Origin: DSYU01 sp963827605
Lineage (GTDB): Bacteria; Chloroflexota; Anaerolineae; Anaerolineales; Anaerolineaceae
Reading direction: 5' to 3'
Assembly (NCBI GenBank): GCA_963827605.1
Contig: CAWHBK010000002.1
Span: forward strand, 1,054,001-1,118,000
Length of the DNA: 64,000 nt
Shown here: in pieces, positions 26,979 through 36,794 of the stretch
How the letters are laid out: every line of letters starts with the position of its first letter
Position numbering within the stretch: the first letter of the stretch is position 1
Notes under the pieces: model-generated
Database searches by the model: none
What the model saw: the letters and a program-made list of their open reading frames with translations, nothing else
Told to the model about the DNA's origin: nothing
Position numbers and translations under genes: made by a program

Positions 26979-27773
26979 TTAGGGGTTTGGAGTAGCGTAT
27001 TTATAATTGGGATCCTCTGGATGGGGCTCGATTTCCCTCGGATCGAAAGGATTGCAGTACAGGGTCACCGGGTCAGGATAACCGCCAGTCTGGCAGGGTT
27101 GTGGTAAAGCCTTGGCAAAACGCACCGGGTTCGTCCAGAGTTCCTTCCCATCCGGGCTGGTCACCGATAAACGGTAGTCTATATACCAGAGCGGTGGATT
27201 GACCACATAATCATGCGCTACAGAAGCCCAGGCTTCCTCCGCGTGACCTTGTGCGGCTTGCAGCGGCAGTTTCAAGAAGGGATTTTTTCCATCAAAGAAG
27301 GTCAGGGTCACGCCATTTGGAACCGGCTGGTTGAAGCGGTAGACCAGCGTACAGAAGGCGGCCGGGATTGGCACTTCAATCTGGGTATCCCTGGCAACCA
27401 TTTTCCGGGCATAATCCGGCGCATCCGGCCCAAGGGGCTTTGTCCCGGCATATTCCACTGGCGCGCACCAGGCAGCGAAACCATCCTTGAGCACAGCCAG
27501 CGCGGGCACCGGCGTCGCCGTTGGCGGGCGGGTTGGCGTTGCGGATGGCTCTAGCGTAGCTGTAGGGGCCTCCGTAGCGGTCGGCGAGGGCAGCGTGGTC
27601 TCCGTTGGCAATACCACCTGCGTGGCAATTTCTGTCTGCGACTTAACCGGCTGGTCAGGCACAGAAGAAGCCGGGGTGCAGCCCACCACGATTAGTACAA
27701 GCAATAAAAAACTACCAAGCTTGCCAACCATCGCAAGCCAAGCGGAAATCGGAACGTTCCGTTTCTCCTTCAT
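26979..27773 (-). CDS. Lipoprotein with Thr/Pro linker, unknown function
   Basis: 264 residues from the ATG at 27773 (GGAG upstream). The signal peptide ends in IVVGC with a lipidated Cys at 32, followed by a Pro/Thr-rich linker to about residue 90 (PTATEAPTATLEPSATPT) and a globular domain with four Cys residues (WCAPVEY, AFCTLVYRF, PCQTGGYPDPVTLYCNPF). I do not recognise the domain. It has its own -10 element and a leader palindrome, so it may be transcribed separately from the membrane protein genes upstream. The location suggests an extracytoplasmic, glycan-associated factor; this is inference. Confidence 0.65.
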   Translation of the reverse strand: MKEKRNVPISAWLAMVGKLGSFLLLVLIVVGCTPASSVPDQPVKSQTEIATQVVLPTETTLPSPTATEAPTATLEPSATPTRPPTATPVPALAVLKDGFAAWCAPVEYAGTKPLGPDAPDYARKMVARDTQIEVPIPAAFCTLVYRFNQPVPNGVTLTFFDGKNPFLKLPLQAAQGHAEEAWASVAHDYVVNPPLWYIDYRLSVTSPDGKELWTNPVRFAKALPQPCQTGGYPDPVTLYCNPFDPREIEPHPEDPNYKYATPNP

Positions 27774-27785
27774 CAGGCATCTCCA

Positions 27786-27802
27786 TTCGACAGGCTGTCG
27801 AA
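27786..27802. promoter_or_regulatory. Palindrome in the lipoprotein leader
   Basis: TTCGACAGGCTGTCGAA is a perfect 8-base inverted repeat around one central G. It lies 13 bases upstream of the lipoprotein ATG and about 40 bases downstream of a TATAAT element. It could be an operator or a small leader hairpin. Function is inferred only from position and symmetry. Confidence 0.4.
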
Positions 27803-27842
27803 ATACATATAAAAATTGCAGTTCGCTATGGTGCAAAGGCCA

Positions 27843-27848
27843 ATTATA
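27843..27848 (-). promoter_or_regulatory. Possible -10 element for the lipoprotein-NeuA-NeuB unit
   Basis: A perfect TATAAT on the minus strand in the 165-base gap between the membrane protein stop and the lipoprotein ATG. No good -35 box is at 16-18 bases. It may be an activator-dependent promoter or chance. The gap is one of the few in the locus long enough to hold a promoter. Confidence 0.35.
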
Positions 27849-27938
27849 AGCCTAATCAATCACTTTGGGCGCATAGGCCCCGCGGGTTTGCGTTCGTTCC
27901 TTGCGGCAACCAGGCTGCTTTTTCACGGGTGACGCGGG

Positions 27939-29658
27939 CTATTTGCTCACCGGAGGTGTGAGCCGCATCTCTGCGGGGCGAAGAAAATAGATTGCGCCAT
28001 CATCACTCTCCGCATAAAGGGACAGTCCCCTGGTCAGCGCCTGGATGCGCTCGCCGGTCCGGTCGCCATACATGGAAAAATCCTCCTCCAGCGTACTGTA
28101 AAACAACACCAGCGCTCCATCCTGCTCGCGGAAAACGCGCTGCGAGCCATCCTCGCCCTCTCCATAGGCAGTAAATTTTTCCAATGGGTGCGACTGATAT
28201 ATTTCCTGCACGGGATAAGCCGGGCGTCCGGCCAGGAACATCACCGCGGTGGTCTCATTGGAAATGATGGGAACATTTTCGGGAAGCTTGCGCAGGGTCG
28301 CGATTGCGCCGGAATTGCGCCAGGCCAGCGAAGTATAACCGATCCCGGTGCGGTGGTAATCACGGGCGATTAGCGCGCTGCGCAGCGCGTACGAGCCAAG
28401 CAGCGCCACACAAGCCAGGGCCGCAAAGCGCAGGCCCCACCGCCAGGCGGATCGCCCGGCTGCCGGCGCGCCAGGGATGACCATCAACAAGTGCAGCAAG
28501 GCCAGCAGCAGCACCAGCACCGCCAGGTGCACCGGTGAAAGCATGCGCGAGGCTAAGGTGATGGGTGGGTAGGTCATCACTTGCACAACGCTCAGAACGA
28601 GCAGATACACGATAATAAACAGGCTCAACAGCCCCGCAAAGCGAATGGCGGGCGCGCCGGTAGACGCGTCCGGTAGACGGCAGGGGTTGGCGGCTGGAGC
28701 GCGCAGCCGCGGGTTGACTGGTGTTCAACCGCCGGACCAGGAAAGCTTCCAACCCGACCAGCCCGGCCAATGGAACCAGCCACAGGGCAACAGCGACTAT
28801 CCCAGGCAGGCGGGCAATGATGCTGTCTGGCAGCAGCCAGAACAGGATTATTTTCTGCAGCGCCGGGCCGATCTCTAGAAAACGCTGCCAGTATGCCGCG
28901 GCCGGCTGCCCGCTGCGCGAGCTAACCGTGCCGGTCAGCGAAAAGTCGATCACCAGCCAGATGAGGGTAGGTAGGACCGCAACAGCCCCGAACAGCGCCG
29001 CCTCGCGCAGCTCGTTCCAGGCCAGGCGAACTTTGACTCGACTATCCTGCCCCCGGCCAAACAGCAGCAGCGCCAGCCCCCCGGTCGCCACGAAAGCCAC
29101 GCCAAAATAGCGCGTGAGGAAGGCCAGCCCGCACAGCCCGGCCGATGCAATGAGAAGCGCCCGCCGCGGGCAAGCAAGGTAATCCAGCAAAACCAGCAGG
29201 CCGCTGAAACCAAGCAGCAGGAACAGCGACTCGGACATGGCCCATACTTGCACGCCTACAATTACCGGCGAGGCAGCCAGCAGGCCGCTGAAGATAGCGG
29301 CCAACCAGAGCCTACCCGTATTCCGATAAAAGAACAGGCCCGCCAGTGCAATGGTAGCGCCAAACAGGATTACATTCAGCCAGCGCGCGCCGGCCACCAT
29401 ATCGCGGACGAGCAGGCCCAGCGCACTTAAAACCAGCGGGTAGAACGGCGGGGTATAGGGCAGAAGGCGGAAAGAACCATCCGCTTCCGTCCAGCCCAGG
29501 CCATTACCCGCGAGTAGGTTTTGCGCTGAAGTCAGGTAAATGGTCGCATCGCCGCCGACGCCTGGGCCAAAGGTGGTGGCATAGGTAACCAGGGCCATGC
29601 CCAGCAATGAGGCGAGTAGAAGCAGGATAAACAGAACAAGCGCATCTTTCTTTATCAA
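27939..29658 (-). CDS. PMT_2-like membrane glycosyltransferase, frameshifted
   Basis: The first frame runs from 29658 to about 28670 and the second continues from about 28665 to 27939. Removing one base gives 1719 nt, 572 residues. The N-terminal part has TM1 and the loop GPGVGGDATIYLTSAQNLL, with Asp in the catalytic position, and PPFYPLVLSALG, both typical of PMT_2 GT-C transferases. The C-terminal soluble region has ENVPIISNETTAVMFLAGRP. The break lies in a duplicated CCGGTAGACG element, so slippage is plausible. Donor and acceptor unknown. Confidence 0.7.
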
Positions 29659-29680
29659 GGAAATCTTCTCCTGGCCGGTT

Positions 29681-31531
29681 TTATTTCAGCTCAAATACAG
29701 CCTGACCGGCGACCGTGTCTACATAGCGCAGTCCCAGGGCTTCGGTCTGTTGTTTTACCCTGGCGAAGTCCGGGTACTGGCGGGTGTCAAGCAGCACCCA
29801 CTGCACGCCCAAGGTCCGCAGCAGCTCCGCTCCCTCCGGACTGGGGAAGTGATCCAGCACCGGGCGAATACGCAGGTACTGCTCGGGCTGGTTGGCCGAG
29901 AAAAACCCGCCAATAAATGGTTTTCCGTGAACCAGCGTATTGTAAACCTGATCCTGATCTTCCAGCTGGATTGCCGGGAACTGGGCAACCGCGCCGCTGC
30001 CGGGCTGCCGCGCCAGCCAGGCATCTACCGGGCGGGCGCTGACCTGCGCGAACTGCTGGTACGGGCCAGGGTAAAAGTCCAGCCAGACCAGCCCAATGAG
30101 CAAGGCCGCCAGCGGCAGCGCGCGCTTTGGCCCGGCTTTATCGAGCAGCCAGGCGGCGCCGAAACCGGCCATTAAAGTGGTGAATATTAATACATAAAAG
30201 CCCATGCGCATCACCGCGCGCATCTTGGAATAAAAAGGCACGTATTTGAACAGCAGATACGCCGGAAGCGGGATGGGGGTCTCGGTGCGGTGCAGGACAT
30301 TCTGTAAAAACGCTGGGACCGGCACTTCCACCCGCTGGTTATTCCAGTGGAAATCGGTACCCAGGGCGAGGATAAAGGCCACCACGATGATTACCAGACC
30401 CACCTTGAACAGGTTATGGTGATCGCTCTGCGCCTGCGTTTTCCACGCGCGTTTGCTCCAGGCGAATATCGCCAGAAGCAGCGCTACTACCCCAATATAG
30501 AACGACGCTTCAATCCACAGCGAGCGGTCAAAATGCGCCCCAACCCACGCGCCGAAAAGCCAGTGCTGCGTGGAGGGCAGGATAAAGTCGGTCGGGCTGG
30601 CCGAATACATGCTGGCATAGCTGGCGGTGCGAGATGCGAGCCCGCCCTGGCTGTACAGGCCGAGGAAGGGCAGCGTGGCCAGCACAACCAGCGGCAGGCT
30701 GGCGAGTCCCACGCCAACCAGCTTTACCGCCAAACCCCGCCAGTATTCCCATTGACCAAAGCGGCGCCGGTCTGCCAGAATGAGATAAGCCAGCACAAAG
30801 ATGACCGAGATGACCACGGTCATCACCAAGTAGTGCATCGAAGTAAACGCGATCAACCCCAGGGAAACCGCGGTGATGATGAGGGGTGTAAGACGCCGGC
30901 GGAGGGGTTGGCCCTGCCAGGGCGTACGCAGCAAATCGTACAGGCCCATGAAATACAATGGGAACCATTCTGTCCCAGACAGGTTCATGTGACCAATCAA
31001 GAAATGCGCCATGCGGTAGGGCAAAAAGGCGTAGATCGTCCCGGCCACCAGCCCGGCGGCGGTATTATTGGTAAGCCGGCGCACCCAGTAATACATGGTC
31101 AGGCCAGAAAGGATGAATGTGACCAGCATGGCCACGTTATAGCCAAAGGTTGGGCCAAACAGCACGCTCAGCGGGAGGCCAAAAAGCGTGGTCGCCAGGG
31201 AGGTATCGGTTGAGGCCAGGTTCCAGCCCTGCGGGTAGTTCAACCAGGGATGGAAGAAAGGCGAAATGCCCAATTCGAACCAGGCCCGCTGATACCAGCG
31301 GATCAAAAAGATGAAATAGATATTATCGCCAATCTCACCCACCACCGAATTGCGCATGCGCAGCGCCAGCGGCCAGGTCATCAGGATGGTGAAGGCGGTA
31401 AAGTAAAGCGCTGCCCACAAATGCGTGAAACGCTCCAGAACCCGGAGCACGGGCCGTTGAAGCGGGTAGGTGAGCCCAACTCGCTCGGATGGGTGGATTG
31501 GTTTCGAAATGACATGACCCAAATTACGCAT
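29681..31531 (-). CDS. Polytopic membrane protein, probable GT-C-type transferase
   Basis: An intact protein of 616 residues with about a dozen hydrophobic segments. After TM1 the loop reads VVGEIGDNIYFIFLIRWYQR with an acidic pair in the GT-C catalytic position; SPFFHPWLNYPQGWNLASTD and FLIGHMNLSGTEWFPLYFMG are further distinctive loops. The C-terminal soluble part ends GVQWVLLDTRQYPDFARVK. AAAGGG lies 6 bases before the ATG and overlaps the stop of the upstream oxidoreductase. I cannot name the family, but the architecture matches the many membrane transferases here. Confidence 0.65.
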   Translation of the reverse strand: MRNLGHVISKPIHPSERVGLTYPLQRPVLRVLERFTHLWAALYFTAFTILMTWPLALRMRNSVVGEIGDNIYFIFLIRWYQRAWFELGISPFFHPWLNYPQGWNLASTDTSLATTLFGLPLSVLFGPTFGYNVAMLVTFILSGLTMYYWVRRLTNNTAAGLVAGTIYAFLPYRMAHFLIGHMNLSGTEWFPLYFMGLYDLLRTPWQGQPLRRRLTPLIITAVSLGLIAFTSMHYLVMTVVISVIFVLAYLILADRRRFGQWEYWRGLAVKLVGVGLASLPLVVLATLPFLGLYSQGGLASRTASYASMYSASPTDFILPSTQHWLFGAWVGAHFDRSLWIEASFYIGVVALLLAIFAWSKRAWKTQAQSDHHNLFKVGLVIIVVAFILALGTDFHWNNQRVEVPVPAFLQNVLHRTETPIPLPAYLLFKYVPFYSKMRAVMRMGFYVLIFTTLMAGFGAAWLLDKAGPKRALPLAALLIGLVWLDFYPGPYQQFAQVSARPVDAWLARQPGSGAVAQFPAIQLEDQDQVYNTLVHGKPFIGGFFSANQPEQYLRIRPVLDHFPSPEGAELLRTLGVQWVLLDTRQYPDFARVKQQTEALGLRYVDTVAGQAVFELK

Positions 31532-31541
31532 CCGGTACCCT

Positions 31542-32536
31542 TTAAACGTTCTTCATGACCCTCATCTGCCCATCCTGAGCCGATTCGCGCGCGCAGAGGG
31601 CAATTTCCAGCGCGCGGATGCCATCTTCCAGCGTGCAGGTTGGCTGGGCTTCGCTGCGGGCGACGGCGATCAGGTTGCGCAGCTCGTCCATGAAAAGCCA
31701 GTTGCGCTCGAACCCCTGCGGGGGCATTTCCACTTCCCAATCCTGTTTCGCAGCCCGGTACAACGCCAGCGCGCCATCGGCGTTATTCCAGCGCAGCGTG
31801 CCCGCCGAGCCAACAATCTCCAGGGTATGCGCCGGCGGCTGCTGTAAATAATCCAGGTGAACGCTGCCGATTGCGCCCCCCCGGAACCGCAGTCCGATTT
31901 CAGCGGTATCCTCCACGGGCAGATCCAACCCTCCCCGCCGGGCAGTAAAGGCCCACAAGCTCTCCACATCGCCCAGCAGCATGCGCAGGTAATCCAGCGG
32001 GTGGCAAAGGGTCAGGATCACCCCACCGCCCAGGTCAGCGCGGGCGGCGTACCCCTGGCGGTAATCCTCCCAGGGATGCCAGTTGGGCAGGTATTCACCC
32101 CAATGCGCGCGCGCGGCTAACGGCTGCCCAACCGCTCCTGCTGCCAGCAGCTGCGCCGCGCGCAGCAGGGTAGGGTGAAAACGGAACTGAAAGCCCACCA
32201 GTACCTTTGCTCCGCCGCGCTGTACCGCCGCCCGGAATTCATCCACCCGTTCCAGCGAATGGGCAATGGGCTTTTCCAACAAAATGGCGCAGCCGGCCTG
32301 CGCAGCCGGGATCGCCACATCCAGGTGCAGCGCGGTGGGGTTGGAAATGATCACCACATCCGGGTGATGGGCCAGGGCAGCCTTTAGATCCGTCTCGACC
32401 GGCAGCCCGGCAGTCTCTTCATCGGGCAGGGTGGAATGGTGCGAGCGATAGAGCAGTATGTCGTGCTCCCCAATGCTTGAAGGTTGCGCATATGGCGGCG
32501 GCCAATCGAGCCAAAACCGGCGATTAAAAATTTCAT
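31542..32536 (-). CDS. Gfo/Idh/MocA family oxidoreductase, frameshifted
   Basis: Segments 32536 to about 32480 and about 32475 to 31542 join if one G is added in a GGGG run, giving 996 nt and 331 residues. The N-terminal MKFLIAGFGSIGRRHMRN is the Rossmann motif; DVVIISNPTALHLDVA and ILLEKPIAHSLE (with the EKP catalytic Lys) follow, and GGGVILTLCHPLDYLRML is in the C-terminal domain. Such enzymes oxidise or reduce sugars or sugar nucleotides with NAD(P). It begins 2 bases after the stop of the GT-B-like gene. The homopolymer position makes a sequencing error the likely cause of the break. Confidence 0.8.
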
Positions 32537-32538
32537 CG

Positions 32539-33994
32539 TTATGCCCCTCCCGGGGTTTTTCTGGTCAGCAGCGCAAGCACCCACTCGGCAGTGCGCTTTC
32601 CAGCGCTGCCGTCCGTGTAGGTGCACTCTTCCTGGATAAATTTGCGCCGGTCCGCGCCATCCGCTGGCCGGGTCTTTCAAATACAGGTTCACATCATCCA
32701 GCAGTTGGGTCTCGTTGAAAGCAACTCGCCCGGCATTCGCCTGGCGAAAACGCTGGTGGGTCGGCCATTCACCGATTTCGGAAAGGGACAGCGAGAATTT
32801 GCCGGGGGTATTCCAGCCATTGGGCGCATCGATGCAAATGCTGACAATCGGCCGGTCGTGGAGCGCTGTTTCAACCACCATGGTGGAATACACCGTCAGA
32901 AAAACGTCCGAGTAGGCCATCATCGATGCCTTTTCCGGCATATCTTCCCCGGAATAGTAGCCCAACTCGCCGCCCAGCGGCACCGGCTCAACCAGGTGGA
33001 TATGCGGGAGGGTGCGCACCAGCTCGCGCACGCGGTTGGCCTCTGTTTCATACAGCGAGCCGGGCATAAAGTGGTTAGGATGCAGGCGAATCAGCAGCTG
33101 CGCGGGCTCGGCCAGATTGCCGGAGTTAACCATTTTAGCCAGGGCCGCGATATTCTGGTAGTTGGGCGAGAAGGTTACAAAACTGCACGCGTATGAGAGC
33201 AGCTTGCGATTGGGATCCAGGCCATGCAGAGCAAAGTATTCCTCGCGCGGCATGCGCCAGGCGCCGCAAAAGTAGCCATCATAGGAAGGGATGCCGCCAA
33301 CATGCACCCGCCGCGGGTCCCAGTCCGAGCCCAGCACGAGCTCCTGTTTTTGGATCTCCGACCAGCAGTTGATGTCATCCACCGGCGCCCCCGGCAGGCG
33401 GTAGCTGGAAGGGTTATCCCACCCGACAATCACCGCGGCGGTAGGTATGCCGCGCGCGGCTGCCTCGCGCAGCAGAAAGCGGTCCAACCGCCAGCCAGGC
33501 GTCGAAGCCATCACCAGGTCGGGATGATACTTTTCGAACAGGTCAGCATAAATATGGCCGGAATAGCGTTGTTGGTAGTCCACCAGCGCCCGGCGCGCCC
33601 GGCGCGAGCGGCGCAGCACAGCCGTGGCGAGCTTAATCAGCGGGAGGATGCGCTTCCCGTTCCTGGAGGCTTCCACGCTCATCTGGCGCATGTGACCATC
33701 CATGGCAGTGGTGTTGATGCTTTTTGAGCCGCCCATCCAGCGCAAGAAATGCAGCCAGTATTGGATCGAATGGCTCGTGTTTTCAAAGTACTGGCGGGCT
33801 TGCTTGAAACGCAGGCTTTCCACAAACAGGCCAGGCCGTCCAAAGCGCTGCGTAATCTGCTCTTTCAAGCCGTCATCGGTGAGCAGGACCACCCGCACAC
33901 CGCTGGCGAGCAGGGTAGACACCACTTCGCTTTGTAAAAAGTAAACAATAGATAGGCCGTGGTCGGCGCTGATAAATACCGTTTTTTCAGGCAT
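32539..33994 (-). CDS. Surface-carbohydrate GT-B-like transferase, C-terminally frameshifted
   Basis: The main frame covers 33994 to about 32660. Removing one base there continues as RKFIQEECTYTDGSAGKRTA and stops at 32539, giving 1455 nt and 484 residues. Without correction it would run into the next gene. Features are VFISADHGLSIVYFLQSEV at the N-terminus, WDNPSSYRLPGAP near residue 195, LIRLHPNHFMPGSLY near 320, and DVFLTVYSTMVVETAL near 385, the last two being hallmarks of capsule or CDP-glycerol-type transferases. Related in style to the proteins at 22274 and 46013. Donor unknown; a CMP- or UDP-sugar is possible. Confidence 0.68.
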
Positions 33995-34038
33995 AAACGT
34001 TGATCAACCTCAACAATACCGATTTTATCGATTGTATT

Positions 34039-35017
34039 TCAAGATGCTTTGTCAGACTTGCGATCATAGTACCAGCGAAAGATCGTATCATACATTGCCA
34101 GCAGCGTTTTGCGAATGGGTGGGTAATCCAGCAAACGAGACGCGCGGGTTCCGGCTGCCCGGTTTACCGCGCGCGCCGCTGCCTGGCCGGGCGCATTGCG
34201 CAGCGTGTTGCTCATGTTCATCGCCAGCGGGTCTGGAACCATCAAGCGCAGGTAACCGGCCTCGTTCATGCGCTGGTCTAGCTGGCGCACCTGCCCCATC
34301 GGGCGATCCATGCTAAAGGGCAAAAATTGCTGCAGCACCGTTTTGTAAGCCACAAACTGCCAGTGTGACGCGCCCGCCAGCGCCGGCACGCCCTGGTAGA
34401 TCAGGCGCACGTCCGCGGTGGTGTCGTAATGCTGCCGGATCTCTTCTTCGCTCTGGCCCAGGCTGAGATCAAATTCGCGAAAGGTTTCGAAGGGGATAAA
34501 CGAGCCCTGCTCGAGCGCGGCTTCCGGAGCAGTCTGGCCCCATGCTACGGTTTGGGTATAGAACTCCTCTTTGGTGCGGAACGGGCGCGCGGTAACCATG
34601 CCGACCTTCGGGTACGTTTCCAGGATCTGTACAGAGCGTGAAAGCCAGCCTTTGTAAAAATACGCGTCGCTGTCCGTATACGCAATGATCTCACCCGGAG
34701 CGCCGCCCAGGATCATATTCCAGGCGCCGCCCTTTGCCCAGGTTTTTCTCGGACAAAATCAAGAATTGAATGCGCCCGGCCTGGTGTTCGTCCAGCAAAT
34801 ATTGGCGAGCCTCTTCACAGGAGCCATTATCGAAAACCAGCAGGTCAAAAGGCAGGTCGGCGCCTTCGCGGATGCTTTCCAGGCACACCTTGAGCACCTC
34901 CAAACCTTCCGCGTAAAAGCCACTGAGGAAAGGCAGGTAATTCAAGACAGCCACGGTAATACGGGCCGGTTTGGCTACCTCTTGCAAATACTTCGCGGGA
35001 TTCTGACCAATGCGCAT
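34039..35017 (-). CDS. Family 2-like glycosyltransferase, frameshifted
   Basis: Segments 35017 to about 34735 and about 34730 to 34039 join on removal of one G from a GGG run, giving 978 nt and 325 residues. Seen in order: RITVAVLNYLPFLSGF, LLVFDNGSCEEARQYL, EKNLGKGGAWNMILGGA (across the break) and IIAYTDSDAYFYKGWL with the TDSD metal-binding motif. The C-terminal half is helical. It is a soluble GT-A enzyme of the glycan locus; sugar specificity cannot be read. Confidence 0.75.
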
Positions 35018-35044
35018 TGCAACTCCCTGACGATCACTCTGGCT

Positions 35045-35957
35045 TTATTTTTTCGAAGCCTGTCTGAACTCCCGATAGGCTTTCATCGGGTGGAATATGG
35101 CGTAAAAAAGCTGGCCCAGGGCATACGAATGCAGCTTTACCAGTGGAAATATTTCCACTTCCCGCCAGAACCTGGCCCATGAGAATGGAACAGGCCGCAA
35201 GCGGCCTTGTACCAGCTGGCGGTTGACATCCTGAAGCTCGAAAATAACGCGCTTGCCGCCGGCCAGGCGGATGTTTTCAAACGTTTCTGGCAGGCGGTAG
35301 TGCGGCTGGCCGCCCGGCAGGTGGCTGTAATCATGGTTTTGATGGATGATCAGGATGGAAGGTGTGGCGTCGACCACCGGCCAGCCGTAGCGCCGCCCGG
35401 CATAGATCATCCAGTTATCCCACCCGGCGCGGCCAATTGCAAAGGCGGGCATGTCCATAAAACAGTCCGCGTGGAAAGATAAAGTAATCGCTGCCCGATG
35501 CGCGGTGCAGCTTCCCCTGCGTGCGCGCGCGCAGGCGCAGGCGTTCCGGCCAGCCGGGGGTAAATTCCAGCGGATCGCGCACATCCAGGTCCCAGCGCTG
35601 CCCCACGATTAGAAATTTCTCTGCCTGGCGGGCAGTATCCAGTGCGCCCTGCACCACATCCGGCATCAGCAAAATATCGGCATTGACGCAGCACAACAGC
35701 GGGCTGGTGCTGTGCCGGCGGGCCAGGTCGAACATCGCGCTGACCAGCGGGGTCCCATTGGCATTGCGCGCCACTTCTGGCAGATGTTTGACCCCGCACT
35801 CGCTTGCGAACTCCGCCAGCCCCGCCTCATCACCCAATAGAATCACCTCCACCTGCGCTCCCAGGTTGATCCAGGAGTAGATCGCATTGCGCTGGATTTG
35901 CGCAATATGCGGGTTGGTAAACGGTTTCGGAGCCGTGAAAATCGTCAGGTCAGGCAT
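35045..35957 (-). CDS. Putative glycosyltransferase-like protein of unknown family, frameshifted
   Basis: Segments 35957 to about 35485 and about 35480 to 35045 join after dropping one G, giving 912 nt and 303 residues. The N-terminus LTIFTAPKPFTNPHIAQIQR begins a GT-A-like alpha/beta part; LCCVNADILLMPDV holds a DxD-like NAD element, and SGSDYFIFPR plus DMPAFAIGRAGWDNWMIY are distinctive. The C-terminal 80 residues are basic and hydrophobic. I recall such proteins beside surface-polysaccharide transferases, but I cannot give a named activity. It lies between SpsF-like and GT2 genes. Confidence 0.6.
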
Positions 35958-35968
35958 GCAGCTTCCCT

Positions 35969-36787
35969 CTACTTTGTTCCGTTCCCAGGTTCATTTTGCG
36001 CGGCCGGAGAACCCGGCCCAGCCGGACCGTTTTGCATGCGCGAGTCAACTTCCGTACCGATCTTGTGGCGCACCCCGGCGTTGATCTCCAGGAGCTGCGG
36101 CTCGCGTTCAAACAGATGGAGCACATCCAACCAGGTAAAATCGCTGCGGCCGTTGAAACGAGAAAAAATCTCGCGCAGCAGCTGCAAATCTTGCGGCGTA
36201 TCGACCGTCCAGCGCAGCGTCCCGTAATCCGGGTCGTGATCGACCACCACTACCTTGAAACGCCCTTCCACGCCGTAAAAGAAGGGCATCACATGTTCGC
36301 GCTCGTACGGCAGCACAGCCTCTTTCCAGGCCCGCTCCAGCCCGGCAAAGCTGCACACCTCGGTGTCCAACCCAATCGGCCAGGTACGCTTCCAGGGCGG
36401 CGGCAGGCGGTTGCAGGCGAAATCCGCGTTCTGCGTATGGAATGCTTCCACCACCTGGTCGATAACCGCCGGGTCAATTACCGGGCAGTCGGCGGTGACG
36501 CGCACAATCACATCCGCCTGGGCCAGACGCGCCGCGCCGTAATAGCGGTCCAGCACATCAAACATGCTGCCCCGATAAATCCGATATCCGCGCTCCCGGC
36601 ACACCGCCTCGATCGGGTCGTCGGACGGGTCCGTCGTTGTGGCCACGATTACATCATCCACCGTCTTCGCCCGGCGGGCGCGCTCCAGTACCCGCATCAG
36701 CATTGGCTGTCCGGCGATATCTTGCAGCACTTTGCCGGGCAGCCGGCTGGAATTCATCCGGGCTTGAATGATTGCTACAGTACGCAT
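35969..36787 (-). CDS. SpsF-like cytidylyltransferase family protein
   Basis: An intact protein of 272 residues of the spore-coat-polysaccharide SpsF/CMP-sugar synthetase type. The N-terminus VAIIQARMNSSRLPGKVLQD is the nucleotide-binding signature, followed by AGQPMLMRVLERARRA, VIVATTTDPSDDPI and RVTADCPVIDPAVIDQV, then YEREHVMPFFY. It would activate a sugar acid or polyol with CTP. This is the third cytidylyltransferase-family gene in the window, after the frameshifted ones at 21606 and 24842. The end is 11 bases from the next gene's start. Confidence 0.83.
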   Translation of the reverse strand: MRTVAIIQARMNSSRLPGKVLQDIAGQPMLMRVLERARRAKTVDDVIVATTTDPSDDPIEAVCRERGYRIYRGSMFDVLDRYYGAARLAQADVIVRVTADCPVIDPAVIDQVVEAFHTQNADFACNRLPPPWKRTWPIGLDTEVCSFAGLERAWKEAVLPYEREHVMPFFYGVEGRFKVVVVDHDPDYGTLRWTVDTPQDLQLLREIFSRFNGRSDFTWLDVLHLFEREPQLLEINAGVRHKIGTEVDSRMQNGPAGPGSPAAQNEPGNGTK

Positions 36788-36794
36788 ACGAAAC

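Noticed and set aside
30347..31213. A 288-codon plus-strand open frame
   Set aside because: It is antisense to the intact 616-residue membrane protein, with Gln/Arg/His-rich composition and no motif or ribosome binding site.
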